DNA from: JAZRYE01 sp045600585 | Lineage (GTDB): Bacteria > Bacillota_I > Bacilli_A > RFN20 > CAG-826 | Length of the DNA: 34,840 nt | Assembly (NCBI GenBank): GCA_045600585.1 | Contig: JAZRYE010000043.1 | Location: 1 to 34,840 of the forward strand | Direction of reading: 5' to 3' | Shown: one piece after another, positions 1 through 7,555 of the stretch | How the letters are laid out: each line of letters begins with the position of its first letter | How positions within the stretch are numbered: position 1 is the stretch's first letter | Notes under the pieces: model-generated | The model's input: only the letters and a program-made list of their open reading frames with translations | What the model was told of the DNA's origin: nothing | Database searches by the model: none | Translations under genes and position numbers: made by a program

Positions 1-75
1 AATCATGATTTGTTTGTCCCAAAAGATGTTTACGACCAAATTAAAGGTAATTTCGTATATAAAATTAAAGAATAA
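1..75 (+). CDS. 3' end of an unidentified protein (partial)
   Basis: The first reading frame is open from the window edge to a TAA at 73-75 and encodes 24 residues ending KIKE. A hairpin followed by a T-run starts eight bases later, as expected at the end of a real gene. Too little protein is present to name a family. It converges on the rpsF-ssb-rpsR operon. Confidence 0.55.
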   Translation, partial: NHDLFVPKDVYDQIKGNFVYKIKE

Positions 76-82
76 ATGAATT

Positions 83-108
83 CCGACCTTATTAGGCCGG
101 TTTTCTTT
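83..108 (+). terminator. Intrinsic terminator of the upstream partial gene
   Basis: CCGACCT (83-89) and AGGCCGG (94-100) pair with one A/C mismatch around a TATT loop and are followed by TTTTCTTT. The position directly after the stop codon at 75 fits a Rho-independent terminator. The mismatch makes it moderate in strength. Confidence 0.6.
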
Positions 109-142
109 ATCAATCATTGCAAATACAATTTCCTAATCAAAC

Positions 143-168
143 AAAAAAGACTGCCCTACTGGACAGCC
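143..168 (-). terminator. Intrinsic terminator of the rpsF-ssb-rpsR operon
   Basis: On the minus strand CTGTCC (166-161) pairs with GGGCAG (156-151), including one wobble pair, around an AGTA loop, with a T-rich tail from the A-run at 143-148. It lies about 75 bases after the rpsR stop and converges with the terminator of the partial + strand gene. Confidence 0.65.
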
Positions 169-198
169 TATGTCATACAATATTGTGATAATTTACTC

Positions 199-233
199 TG
201 TAGTACTTTGACAGATTGGACTGTGATACTACA
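199..233. repeat. Imperfect hairpin after rpsR
   Basis: TGTAGTA (199-205) is the exact complement of TACTACA (227-233), and inside it ACAG (211-214) pairs with CTGT (221-224) around a six-base loop. It begins nine bases past the rpsR stop in the operon's 3' untranslated region, before the T-tailed terminator. It has no T-run, so it may be an mRNA end-protecting structure rather than a second terminator. Confidence 0.45.
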
Positions 234-241
234 AATATAAA

Positions 242-472
242 TTAGTCAGCAATGAATTGAAGTAAAGCAACAAAACGTGCTGTTTTGATAGCTTTTGCAA
301 CTTCTCTTTGGTGTTTAGCACAAGTTCCTGTGCTTCTGCGAGGAGCAATCTTTCCATTAGGAGTGATATATTGTTTCAATAATTCAACATCCTTGTAATC
401 AACGTATTTGAAATTTTTGTCTTTGCAGAAGTTACAGACTTTTTTGTGAGGTCTAACTTTTCTAAAAGCCAT
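242..472 (-). CDS. rpsR: 30S ribosomal protein S18
   Basis: The 76-residue product has the normal S18 length and the family's basic central segment (IAPRRSTGTCAKHQR) followed by the RAIKTAR-like helix. S18 binds the 30S platform beside S6. Cys13, Cys16, Cys51 and His54 form a CxxC...CxxH set, so this is the zinc-ribbon (C+) form of S18; many bacteria carry a form without these residues. It is the last gene of rpsF-ssb-rpsR, 23 bases after ssb, with AAAGGAAA as a reasonable ribosome binding site. A hairpin and an intrinsic terminator follow. Confidence 0.97.
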   Translation of the reverse strand: MAFRKVRPHKKVCNFCKDKNFKYVDYKDVELLKQYITPNGKIAPRRSTGTCAKHQREVAKAIKTARFVALLQFIAD

Positions 473-495
473 AATTAATGTTTCCTTTCTAATAA

Positions 496-933
496 TTAGA
501 ATGGAAGGTCATCATCAGGCAAATCGAGTGAATCAAGGTTATTACCTTTAGCTGCAGGTGTTGGAGCTGGAATGTCATCAAATTTAACATCAGTTCCATT
601 ATTTGCATTAGCAGATTTAGGTTCTAATAATTGAACATTATCACAAATAATTTCAACAACATTAGCATTAGTGCCATCTTTGCGTTGATATTTGCGTTGA
701 TTCAAACGGCCTTCGAGACCGACCAATGAACCTTTTCTGGCATATTTGCTGACAAAGTCAGCTGTTTTGCTCCATGCGGTGCAGTCAAAAAAGCTTGTTG
801 ACTTGCTACCATCAGGATTAGCGACTGGATTATCCACAGCAACTGTGAATGATACAACAGAATTACCAGAATTGGTGTTTCTGAGTTCTGGGTCACGGGT
901 TAAGCGACCAACTAAAACTACACGATTAATCAT
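496..933 (-). CDS. ssb: Single-stranded DNA-binding protein
   Basis: This 145-residue protein begins MINRVVLVGRLTRDPELR, the typical start of the bacterial SSB OB-fold. The fold covers about residues 1-105. A low-complexity Ala/Asn/Asp linker follows, ending in the acidic tip DDDLPF that recruits replication and repair partners. SSB coats single-stranded DNA as a tetramer. The gene sits between rpsF and rpsR, the common Firmicutes arrangement. AAGGAGGAACAATCAATT before the ATG is a strong ribosome binding site, so the start is secure. Confidence 0.97.
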   Translation of the reverse strand: MINRVVLVGRLTRDPELRNTNSGNSVVSFTVAVDNPVANPDGSKSTSFFDCTAWSKTADFVSKYARKGSLVGLEGRLNQRKYQRKDGTNANVVEIICDNVQLLEPKSANANNGTDVKFDDIPAPTPAAKGNNLDSLDLPDDDLPF

Positions 934-949
934 AATTGATTGTTCCTCC

Positions 950-1240
950 TTATTCGTGGTCGACGACTACTAATAAACGGATCACGGCGGAATCAATACT
1001 ATTTAAACGGTTAAATTCGTTTAATGCTTTTTCATCAGCACTAACTTTTTCAACGACATAGTATCCTTTAACTTGTTTGTTAATAGGATAAGCTAAATCG
1101 CGCATACCCATTTTTTCGTCAACAGCGTTAACTTTAGCACCATTATCGGTTAAGATTTTATTCATCTTTTCGATTTGTGCAGCGCGGGCAGCTTCGTCTA
1201 AATCAGCTCTGAGAATATACATAATCTCGTAATTGCGCAT
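950..1240 (-). CDS. rpsF: 30S ribosomal protein S6
   Basis: The 96-residue product matches S6 in length and motifs: MRNYEIMYILRADLDEAAR at the start, the RDLAYPINK segment in the middle and a C-terminal VIRLLVVVDHE strand. S6 forms a heterodimer with S18 on the small subunit platform. It is the first gene of the operon. GGGAGG lies at the expected distance before the ATG. The roughly 70-base leader contains a bulged hairpin that could serve in S6:S18 autoregulation. A good sigma-A-type promoter lies upstream. Confidence 0.97.
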   Translation of the reverse strand: MRNYEIMYILRADLDEAARAAQIEKMNKILTDNGAKVNAVDEKMGMRDLAYPINKQVKGYYVVEKVSADEKALNEFNRLNSIDSAVIRLLVVVDHE

Positions 1241-1261
1241 TTTTCTTACCTCCCTTTGGTC

Positions 1262-1291
1262 TTCTGGCTACCATCATGATGTAGTAGCAGA
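1262..1291 (-). promoter_or_regulatory. Bulged leader hairpin of rpsF (possible S6:S18 control element)
   Basis: In the minus-strand transcript TCTGCTAC pairs with GTAGC-(bulged C)-AGA, and a shorter CAT/ATG pairing sits inside the loop. The hairpin lies between the promoter and the ribosome binding site of rpsF. Many bacteria control this operon through an S6:S18-binding leader that mimics the 16S site. I cannot confirm that its conserved bases are present here, so the role is inferred from position. Confidence 0.4.
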
Positions 1292-1317
1292 GAGAAATTT
1301 GCTTTTTAAGCGATGTT

Positions 1318-1346
1318 ATTATACAGGCATACGTATAAAAAGTAAA
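1318..1346 (-). promoter_or_regulatory. Promoter of rpsF-ssb-rpsR
   Basis: On the minus strand TTTACT (1346-1341) and a perfect TATAAT (1323-1318) are separated by 17 bases. This is a near-consensus vegetative promoter about 80 bases before the rpsF start. Confidence 0.75.
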
Positions 1347-1430
1347 GAATCACGTGAACGCGAACATATATCGCCTACACTTTGTTATATCTAGAAAATC
1401 TAAAATTTTACTTGAGAATTTTTAATTAAT

Positions 1431-1453
1431 AAAAAGGAACCCTTTGGGTTCCT
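1431..1453 (-). terminator. Intrinsic terminator of lysS
   Basis: AGGAACCC (1435-1442) and GGGTTCCT (1446-1453) form a perfect 8-bp stem with a three-base loop. On the minus strand a TTTTT tail follows. It lies about 20 bases after the lysS stop. The + strand side is followed by AATTTTT, so it may act both ways. Between it and the rpsF promoter (1347-1430) I see only AT-rich spacer. Confidence 0.85.
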
Positions 1454-1473
1454 AATTTTTCATAATCTTGCAA

Positions 1474-2964
1474 TTACTTTTCTGGTTTCATTGTAGGGAA
1501 GAGGATAACTTCTCTAATTGATGTATTACCAGTAAGAATCATAACAAGTCTATCGATACCAACTCCGACACCACCTGTAGGAGCCATACCATATTCAAGA
1601 GCTTCGACGAAATCTTCATCAATTGTACAAGCTTCATCGTCACCGTTTTCTTTAGCTTCAAGTTGACCTTTGAATCTTTCAACTTGGTCAATTGGATCAT
1701 TTAATTCGGTATATGCGTTACCTAATTCTTTACCATTGACGAATAATTCGAATCTATCAACGAATCTTGGATCACCTTTTTCTTTCTTGGTTAATGGAGA
1801 AACTTCGATAGGATATTCATATACGAATGTTGGTTGAATTAAGTCAGCTTGGCAGAACTCTTCATAGAATTCGTTCATAACATAACCAACTGTATTCTTG
1901 AACTTGTCTAAATGTAAGCCATGTTCGTCTGCTAATTTCTTAGCTTCTTCGAATGTCTTAACTTGTTTGAAATCAATACCGCATTTTTCTTTAATTAAAT
2001 CATTCATGGAAACCCATCTGAATTTTGACTTAAAGTCAATCATCTTACCATCATATTCAACAATAGCTGTTCCACAAACTTTCTTTGCAACAGAACGAAT
2101 CATTTTTTCAGTAAGAGCACCAATGCCTCTTAAGTCTGTATAAGCTTGGTAGATTTCGATTGATGTAAATTCTGGGTTATGTGTATTATCCATGCCTTCG
2201 TTACGGAACATATGACCAATTTCATAAACTCTTTCCATACCACCGACGATTAATCTCTTTAAGTTTAATTCAGTAGCGATTCTTAAATAAAAGTCTTTGT
2301 CCAATGTATTGTGATGTGTAACGAATGGACGAGCAGAAGCACCACCTAAAATTGGGTTTAAAACTGGAGTTTCGACTTCCATAAATCCTTCACCGTCTAA
2401 ATAGCTTTGGATAGCACGAATGATTGCTGGACGCATAATTGCATTCTTTCTAGCATCATCATTCATGATTAAATCGATGTATCTCTTACGGCTTCTTTCT
2501 TCAACGTCAGTTAAGCCATGAAATTTTTCTGGTAATGGATGTAAGCACTTTGTTAAGTGTTTGTATTTTTCAGCGCGGATTGTTAATTCACCAGTTCTAG
2601 TAACCATAACACGGCCATAGACACCGACGATATCACCAATATCTGCTAATTTGAAAACATCGTAGTTTTTCTTACCGACAACATCGATACCAATATAAGA
2701 TTGGATGTTACCTGTTTTATCTTGAATATTGATAAATGATGCTTTACCCATTCTACGAATGGCTTTAATACGTCCAGCAACAGAAACGTATAATTGCATC
2801 TTATCAACTTTTGCAGCATCTTTATTTGCACATAATTTGCGGATATCGCTTACATGATGGCTAACTTTATAAGCTTGACCAAATGGATCAATGCCCATTT
2901 CTTGATATTTTGCTAATTTTTCACGGCGAGCAATTTCTTGATCGTTTAATTCTTTTACTTCCAT
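1474..2964 (-). CDS. lysS: Lysyl-tRNA synthetase, class II
   Basis: This enzyme charges tRNA-Lys with lysine using ATP. The 496 residues are normal for the class II form. An N-terminal OB-fold anticodon-binding domain (about residues 50-150, with VAGRIKAIRRMGKASFI) precedes the catalytic domain. Motif 2 is seen as FRNEGMDNTHNPEFTSIE and motif 3 as GVGVGIDRLVMILTG near the C-terminus, followed by the family's REVILFPTMKPE ending. GAGGAAAAAATC before the ATG supports the start. It follows dusB by 68 bases, the dusB-lysS neighbourhood known from B. subtilis, and ends at a strong terminator. Confidence 0.97.
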   Translation of the reverse strand: MEVKELNDQEIARREKLAKYQEMGIDPFGQAYKVSHHVSDIRKLCANKDAAKVDKMQLYVSVAGRIKAIRRMGKASFINIQDKTGNIQSYIGIDVVGKKNYDVFKLADIGDIVGVYGRVMVTRTGELTIRAEKYKHLTKCLHPLPEKFHGLTDVEERSRKRYIDLIMNDDARKNAIMRPAIIRAIQSYLDGEGFMEVETPVLNPILGGASARPFVTHHNTLDKDFYLRIATELNLKRLIVGGMERVYEIGHMFRNEGMDNTHNPEFTSIEIYQAYTDLRGIGALTEKMIRSVAKKVCGTAIVEYDGKMIDFKSKFRWVSMNDLIKEKCGIDFKQVKTFEEAKKLADEHGLHLDKFKNTVGYVMNEFYEEFCQADLIQPTFVYEYPIEVSPLTKKEKGDPRFVDRFELFVNGKELGNAYTELNDPIDQVERFKGQLEAKENGDDEACTIDEDFVEALEYGMAPTGGVGVGIDRLVMILTGNTSIREVILFPTMKPEK

Positions 2965-3006
2965 GATTTTTTCCTCACTTTAACTCAAATAGTATAAGGT
3001 ATTCGC

Positions 3007-3024
3007 TTGACTTTTAATAGTCAA
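3007..3024. repeat. Perfect inverted repeat between dusB and lysS
   Basis: TTGACT (3007-3012) and AGTCAA (3019-3024) form a 6-bp stem with a six-base loop, just after the dusB stop. It could be a weak terminator or part of a lysS promoter region: AGTATA at 2991-2996 reads TATACT on the minus strand, but the spacing to TTGACT is 22 bases, too long for an ordinary promoter. Confidence 0.3.
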
Positions 3025-3032
3025 AAAATACT

Positions 3033-4007
3033 TTATTTATATATCTCGTTTTTATACTCGTTTAGAATCCTAATTAAATCATCTTTTGTATTAAGTTCGA
3101 GTACTAATTTATTTCGTAATGATTTTGAATTAGGGAAACCACTAAAAAATTTAGGCGCTATAGTTCGATACATTTTCATTCCTAGAAATTCGCCTTTATC
3201 AGCAATGAAGTCATCAGCCAATTCAGTGCAAAACATCATTTGTTCATCTAAAGATGGATTATCTAATCTTTCTCCAGTTTTGAAATAATGATCGATTTGT
3301 TTGATTAAGAATGGATTTCCCATTCCGCCTCGAGCAACCATAACTGCTTCTGCACCAGTAATTTCAATCGCATTAATGGCATCGTCTAAAGTAAAAATAT
3401 TTCCAGAAACAATTAATGGAACAGTCATCTTGCTTCTTAAGTCTTTTAGTAATTCCCAATGCGGTTCTCCAGAATATAGTTCTTTTCTTGTTCTTCCATG
3501 AATTGCAATTGCATCAACTCCGGCAAGTTCAAGCTCATTAATTACTTGCAAAAAATTCATCGGACCATAACCCAATCTAATCTTCGCAGTAACTGGTTTT
3601 GTGGTATTCGACTTTAATGCACGAATTATATCCCCACAAAGTTTAGGATTTTGCATTAAAGCAGAACCGCTTCCTGAATTAGTAACTTTAGGAACTGGGC
3701 ACCCCATATTTACATCAATAAAATCGTATTCAATTCCCTTAGAATTAATTATTTGAAGAGCTTTTGCTAAATTTTCAGGAGAAGATCCAAATAGTTGAAT
3801 TCCAATTGGAGTATCCGTTTTTTGATATATCAAATACGATTCAGTTTCAGCGTTACCGTAAATTAATCCCATATCGCTTACCATTTCTGTGTAAGCCATA
3901 GCAACACCAAAAGGCATATTAAATTTACGATAGCCAGCAGTTGTGATTCCTGCCATTGGTGCTAAAACAACTTTACCATTAATTTCTAAATTTCCTAATT
4001 TCCACAT
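3033..4007 (-). CDS. dusB: tRNA-dihydrouridine synthase
   Basis: This FMN enzyme reduces uridine to dihydrouridine in tRNA D-loops. The start (MWKLGNLEINGKVVLAPMAG) is typical of DusB. The catalytic Cys lies in DVNMGCPVPKV, and AIHGRTRKELYSG and the Gly-rich MVARGGMGNP segment match the FMN/phosphate-binding TIM barrel. The length of 324 is normal. It sits between ftsH and lysS. No ribosome binding site is seen directly before the ATG: that space is filled by the T-tail of an intrinsic terminator hairpin only 10 bases upstream. Expression from readthrough, or with SD-like bases locked in the stem, is therefore uncertain. The dusB subtype is assigned from the N-terminus and synteny. Confidence 0.92.
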   Translation of the reverse strand: MWKLGNLEINGKVVLAPMAGITTAGYRKFNMPFGVAMAYTEMVSDMGLIYGNAETESYLIYQKTDTPIGIQLFGSSPENLAKALQIINSKGIEYDFIDVNMGCPVPKVTNSGSGSALMQNPKLCGDIIRALKSNTTKPVTAKIRLGYGPMNFLQVINELELAGVDAIAIHGRTRKELYSGEPHWELLKDLRSKMTVPLIVSGNIFTLDDAINAIEITGAEAVMVARGGMGNPFLIKQIDHYFKTGERLDNPSLDEQMMFCTELADDFIADKGEFLGMKMYRTIAPKFFSGFPNSKSLRNKLVLELNTKDDLIRILNEYKNEIYK

Positions 4008-4011
4008 AGTT

Positions 4012-4034
4012 AAAAAAGAGAGGCTTAGCCTCTC
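4012..4034 (-). terminator. Intrinsic terminator/attenuator between ftsH and dusB
   Basis: GAGAGGC and GCCTCTC (4018-4034) form a perfect 7-bp GC-rich stem with a three-base loop. On the minus strand a run of six T (4017-4012) follows. The stem starts five bases after the ftsH stop and the T-run ends four bases before the dusB ATG. It should end most ftsH transcription. Confidence 0.85.
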
Positions 4035-4039
4035 AGTAA

Positions 4040-6028
4040 TTATTTGTTCTCTTCTGCTTCTGGAGCCTGAGGTTGTTCTTGAGGAGCAGGTTCTTCTTTT
4101 ACTTCTTGAACTTCGTCTCTTTTAAGATGTCTATGTTCTAACAAGTAATCGATTTCTTCAGCAGTGATTTGTTCATGTTGCATCAATGTCTTTGCAAGAA
4201 GAATAACATCTTCTCTATTTTCAGCAATAACTCTTAATGCTTCTTTATGACCATCTTCGATGATTCTTCTAACTTCAGCGTCAATCTTTTCAGCTGTAGC
4301 TAATGAGAAGTTCTTTTGGCTAGATGTATAATCTCTTCCTAAGAAGACAGAACCAGTATCTCTTTCATATTGAATTGGTCCTAAATCAGACATACCTAAT
4401 TCACAAACCATCATACGTGCAATTTGTGTTGCAACTTCAATATCGTTTTGTGCGCCTGAAGATACATCATCAAAGAAAGTTTCTTCAGAGGAACGTCCTC
4501 CAAGGTAACCTACAATTCTTGCAACTAATTCTTTTTTAGTATATAAGAATCTATCATCTTCAGGAGTCATACGAACGTGGCCACCTGTATTACCACGAGG
4601 GATAATTGTGATTTTTTGAACTTTGTCTGAATGTGGGTATTTTAAACCAATGATTGCGTGTCCAGCTTCGTGATATGCAACTACTTCTTTTTCGTGAGAA
4701 TTCATGCCACGTGAGCTCTTTGCAGGGCCGGCAACTCTTCTATCGATAGCTTCATCAATTTCATCCATACCGATTTCAGGTTTATTTGTACGAACAGCTA
4801 ATATAGCTGCTTCGTTCATAATGTTTTCAATATCAGCACCTGAGAAACCAACAGTTCTCTTTGCTAATTGACCAAAGTCAACATCAGCAGCAACATGTTT
4901 ATTTCTTGAGTGAACTTTGAAGATTGCTTCTCTACCTTTTTTGTCAGGTAAAGAAACTGTAATCTTTCTATCAAAACGACCTGCTCTTAATAAAGCTGGG
5001 TCGAGAACATCATCACGGTTTGTAGCAGCAATGACAATAACACCAGAGTTATCAGAGAAGCCATCCATTTCAACGAGTAATTGGTTAAGTGTTTGTTCAC
5101 GTTCATCGTTACCACCACCTAATCCAGCGCCTCTTTGTCTACCGACAGCATCGATTTCATCGATAAAGACTAAACATGGAGCGTTTTCTTTAGCAACTTT
5201 AAACATGTCTCTAACACGACCAGCACCGACACCGACGAACATTTCAACGAAGTCAGAGCCAGAAATAGAATAGAAAGGAACACCAGCTTCACCGGCAACA
5301 GCTTTTGCTAATAAAGTTTTACCACAACCTGGTGAACCAACTAATAAAACACCTCTTGGCAATTTAGCACCAAATTTAGTGAATTTTTTAGGATCTTTTA
5401 AGTAATAAACAATTTCTTGCATTTCGAGTTTCTCTTCATCGCATCCTGCAACATCAGAGAATCTAACTTTGCTTGCGCTTTCTCTTCTTGCTCTAGACTT
5501 ATTAAACTCAAGAGCTTTATTGTTAGCGCCGCCAACAGTAGAAGATAATCTAGAGAATAAGAATAAGCAGATGATAACTGAGCCAGCTAACATAATGATA
5601 GTTGGACCCCATGTGTCCCACCAAGATGTGACATATGGATCAACAGCTTGATTTAACTTAATTACTTCATTAGTCGCGCAGTTTTGGATAATGCTATAAA
5701 GGGAATAGAAGTCTGTGCTTCCTTGCCATAAATATGCATTTTGATAATACGAATCAATTGGGAGAGTAAGTGTAAAGTTATATTGTTTGCCACCTTCAGT
5801 TAATTTACCTGTTAAAGTCATAACTGTAGATGCTGGTGTTTCAGTTACCTCAGTAATTGCACCGCTATCTAAATATGCAAGAAATTCATTAATGGAAATG
5901 GTTTTTGTAGAATGAGTTCTACCAAACATCAACCATGCAAATAATGCAATGAGTGCAATGACAATAACTAAAGAGAAAATGAAACTACGAGATACACCTC
6001 TTCTTTGTGGTTGTCTTTCTTCAGCCAT
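4040..6028 (-). CDS. ftsH: ATP-dependent zinc metalloprotease FtsH
   Basis: FtsH is a membrane-anchored AAA protease that degrades misfolded membrane proteins and regulators. The 662-residue product shows TM1 at about 16-36, an extracytoplasmic loop, TM2 at about 142-158, then the AAA domain. Walker A is GSPGCGKT (231-238), a variant of the usual GPPGTGKT. Walker B is LVFIDEIDA (286-294) and the SRH carries NRDDVLDPALLRAGRFDR. The zinc site is HEAGH (453-457). The C-terminal tail is Glu/Pro/Gln-rich. GGAGG eight bases before the ATG fixes the start. It has its own promoter just upstream and ends at a strong terminator. The Bacillus neighbour hprT is absent. Confidence 0.97.
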   Translation of the reverse strand: MAEERQPQRRGVSRSFIFSLVIVIALIALFAWLMFGRTHSTKTISINEFLAYLDSGAITEVTETPASTVMTLTGKLTEGGKQYNFTLTLPIDSYYQNAYLWQGSTDFYSLYSIIQNCATNEVIKLNQAVDPYVTSWWDTWGPTIIMLAGSVIICLFLFSRLSSTVGGANNKALEFNKSRARRESASKVRFSDVAGCDEEKLEMQEIVYYLKDPKKFTKFGAKLPRGVLLVGSPGCGKTLLAKAVAGEAGVPFYSISGSDFVEMFVGVGAGRVRDMFKVAKENAPCLVFIDEIDAVGRQRGAGLGGGNDEREQTLNQLLVEMDGFSDNSGVIVIAATNRDDVLDPALLRAGRFDRKITVSLPDKKGREAIFKVHSRNKHVAADVDFGQLAKRTVGFSGADIENIMNEAAILAVRTNKPEIGMDEIDEAIDRRVAGPAKSSRGMNSHEKEVVAYHEAGHAIIGLKYPHSDKVQKITIIPRGNTGGHVRMTPEDDRFLYTKKELVARIVGYLGGRSSEETFFDDVSSGAQNDIEVATQIARMMVCELGMSDLGPIQYERDTGSVFLGRDYTSSQKNFSLATAEKIDAEVRRIIEDGHKEALRVIAENREDVILLAKTLMQHEQITAEEIDYLLEHRHLKRDEVQEVKEEPAPQEQPQAPEAEENK

Positions 6029-6065
6029 ATAGATTCCTCCTTTTCTTTATTTAAAAATCGCTAAT

Positions 6066-6094
6066 ATTATAATAGTGATTCTCTTTCTTTGAAA
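6066..6094 (-). promoter_or_regulatory. Promoter of ftsH
   Basis: On the minus strand TTTCAA (6094-6089), a 17-base spacer and TATAAT (6071-6066) lie about 40 bases before the ftsH ATG, in the 74-base gap after tilS. ftsH can therefore be transcribed apart from the pth-mfd-rqcP-tilS unit. Confidence 0.6.
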
Positions 6095-6102
6095 GATAAA
6101 TA

Positions 6103-7305
6103 TTATTTGACGATTAGGTTACAATCTTTAGTTGGTATAAAGTCTTTTTGATAACGTGGTATATAGATGATTTCTCCAGTAGAAGAAACAATAACAGGCC
6201 AAGTAGCTCTTTTTGTGATAGGAAGTTTCCAATCAATAAATAGTCTTCTAACTGGCTTTTTGTAACCTTTAATCAAGTATAAATCGCCACTTCTTGCATT
6301 TCTAATAGTAATTGGATAGTCACTATTTTTAACATTTCTATTTGATGAATCTTTTAAGAAATTTAGATAAAAATAAGGAGTTTCTAATTCGCAAGGTTTA
6401 TCTAAAGTATAAGAATATTCGATATTTGATTTTCTAATAAACTTACAAACATCATATTCCTTAATAAAATAAATATCTGATTTAATCGGAATAACAATAT
6501 TAGATTTATTGCTTTCGATCGCCTTTTTAATTTCTAAAACAAAAGGCATAGAAATTTGATAATTTATTTCACATTTTTCTATTAATAAATTTAAGGCATA
6601 AGCTAGGTCAATATCAGATAAAGAAAGTAAAGATCTATTATTACCAATATTGGATGAAGAAACCTTATTCAAAATTGATTGAAGATTCTTGTTTTGTTCA
6701 TCAATTTCATTAATAACTTTTGCTCGATCAAAATCAGTCATCACTTCAACAATTGAATGTCTAATTTTATTTCTTTCAAATGTATTTTCTAAGTTAGTTT
6801 TATCTATAGCAAAAGGGACTTGATTATTTTTGCAATAAAGAAGTAAATCAGATTTCTTAACATCCAATAATGGACGAACAACATTTATACCAAAAAGAAA
6901 TGAATTTTCAGCGATTCCATAAAATTTAACGAGGTTTTTACGGCGTTTTTGCAAAATATATGTCTCAATTAGATCATCTTGATTATGGGCAACTAACGTC
7001 GCATCAAAATGAAATTCGTCGTTTATTTTTTTAAAGAATTCATAACGAATATTTCTACATTTTGCTTCTAAATTAGAATGTCCTAAAACTTCTTTTACAT
7101 CTAAAATATGAAACTTAATATTATGCTTATTGCAAAACAATTTTAGTCCTTCAGTTTCACTACTAGATTCTACTCTTAGATGATAATTAACATGAGCAAC
7201 TTCAAAAGAATAATTTTCATTTAAAAGCATATTGAAAAGTGCCATCGAATCTGGCCCATAAGAACACGCTAATAAATACCTTTTGTTTTTATCTAAATTA
7301 AGCAT
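6103..7305 (-). CDS. tilS: tRNA(Ile)-lysidine synthetase
   Basis: TilS attaches lysine to C34 of the CAU-anticodon tRNA-Ile so that it reads AUA, an essential step in most bacteria. The PP-loop near the N-terminus reads SYGPDS (residues 15-20) in place of the usual SGGxDS, so one loop glycine is Tyr. Further support comes from VAHNQDDLIET, RPLLDVKKSDLL and the ERNKIRHSIVE segment that follows. The C-terminal region carries RSGDLYLIKGYKKPVRRLF, a TilS hallmark. Its 400 residues are shorter than the Bacillus protein. The start overlaps the rqcP stop by eight bases (ATGCTTAA), implying translational coupling. Confidence 0.93.
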   Translation of the reverse strand: MLNLDKNKRYLLACSYGPDSMALFNMLLNENYSFEVAHVNYHLRVESSSETEGLKLFCNKHNIKFHILDVKEVLGHSNLEAKCRNIRYEFFKKINDEFHFDATLVAHNQDDLIETYILQKRRKNLVKFYGIAENSFLFGINVVRPLLDVKKSDLLLYCKNNQVPFAIDKTNLENTFERNKIRHSIVEVMTDFDRAKVINEIDEQNKNLQSILNKVSSSNIGNNRSLLSLSDIDLAYALNLLIEKCEINYQISMPFVLEIKKAIESNKSNIVIPIKSDIYFIKEYDVCKFIRKSNIEYSYTLDKPCELETPYFYLNFLKDSSNRNVKNSDYPITIRNARSGDLYLIKGYKKPVRRLFIDWKLPITKRATWPVIVSSTGEIIYIPRYQKDFIPTKDCNLIVK

Positions 7306-7555
7306 CAGATTTTACTTTCTCTGATGAGATTTCTTCATATACTGGGAATTCTTTTTTATATCTTAATTCGTAAGTAATTTTGACAACTAATCTTCTAGGT
7401 CCTAAAGATAAAGATAAAACATCACCATCTTTAACTTCGCTTGATGGTTTAGCTACTTTACCATTAATTAAAACTTTACCATTTTCGACAATTGTCTTAG
7501 CAACAGTTCTTCTTTTAATTAATCCTGAAACTTTTAAAACTAAATCTAATCTCAT
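7298..7555 (-). CDS. rqcP: S4-domain RNA-binding protein RqcP (YabO family)
   Basis: The 85-residue protein begins MRLDLVLKVSGLIKRRTVAK, then VLINGKVAKPSSEVKDGD, an S4 RNA-binding domain. This closely matches B. subtilis YabO/RqcP, which works with RqcH at stalled 50S-nascent chain complexes in poly-alanine tailing. It lies directly after mfd, as in Bacillus once intervening genes are removed. Its ATG overlaps the mfd stop (ATGA), and its own stop overlaps the tilS start. The family is secure from sequence; the exact role rests on homology and synteny. Confidence 0.88.
   Translation of the reverse strand: MRLDLVLKVSGLIKRRTVAKTIVENGKVLINGKVAKPSSEVKDGDVLSLSLGPRRLVVKITYELRYKKEFPVYEEISSEKVKSDA

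Noticed and set aside
3007..3024. TTGACT as the -35 of a lysS promoter with TATACT at 2996-2991
   Set aside because: The spacing is 22 bases, well outside the 16-18 range; the sequence is better described as an inverted repeat.
7552..7554. TGA stop of mfd as a test for Mycoplasma-type code (TGA = Trp)
   Set aside because: Reading TGA as Trp would add only two codons before a TAG, so it is uninformative. Trp residues checked use TGG and no in-frame TGA is needed to complete a gene, so the standard bacterial code is assumed.
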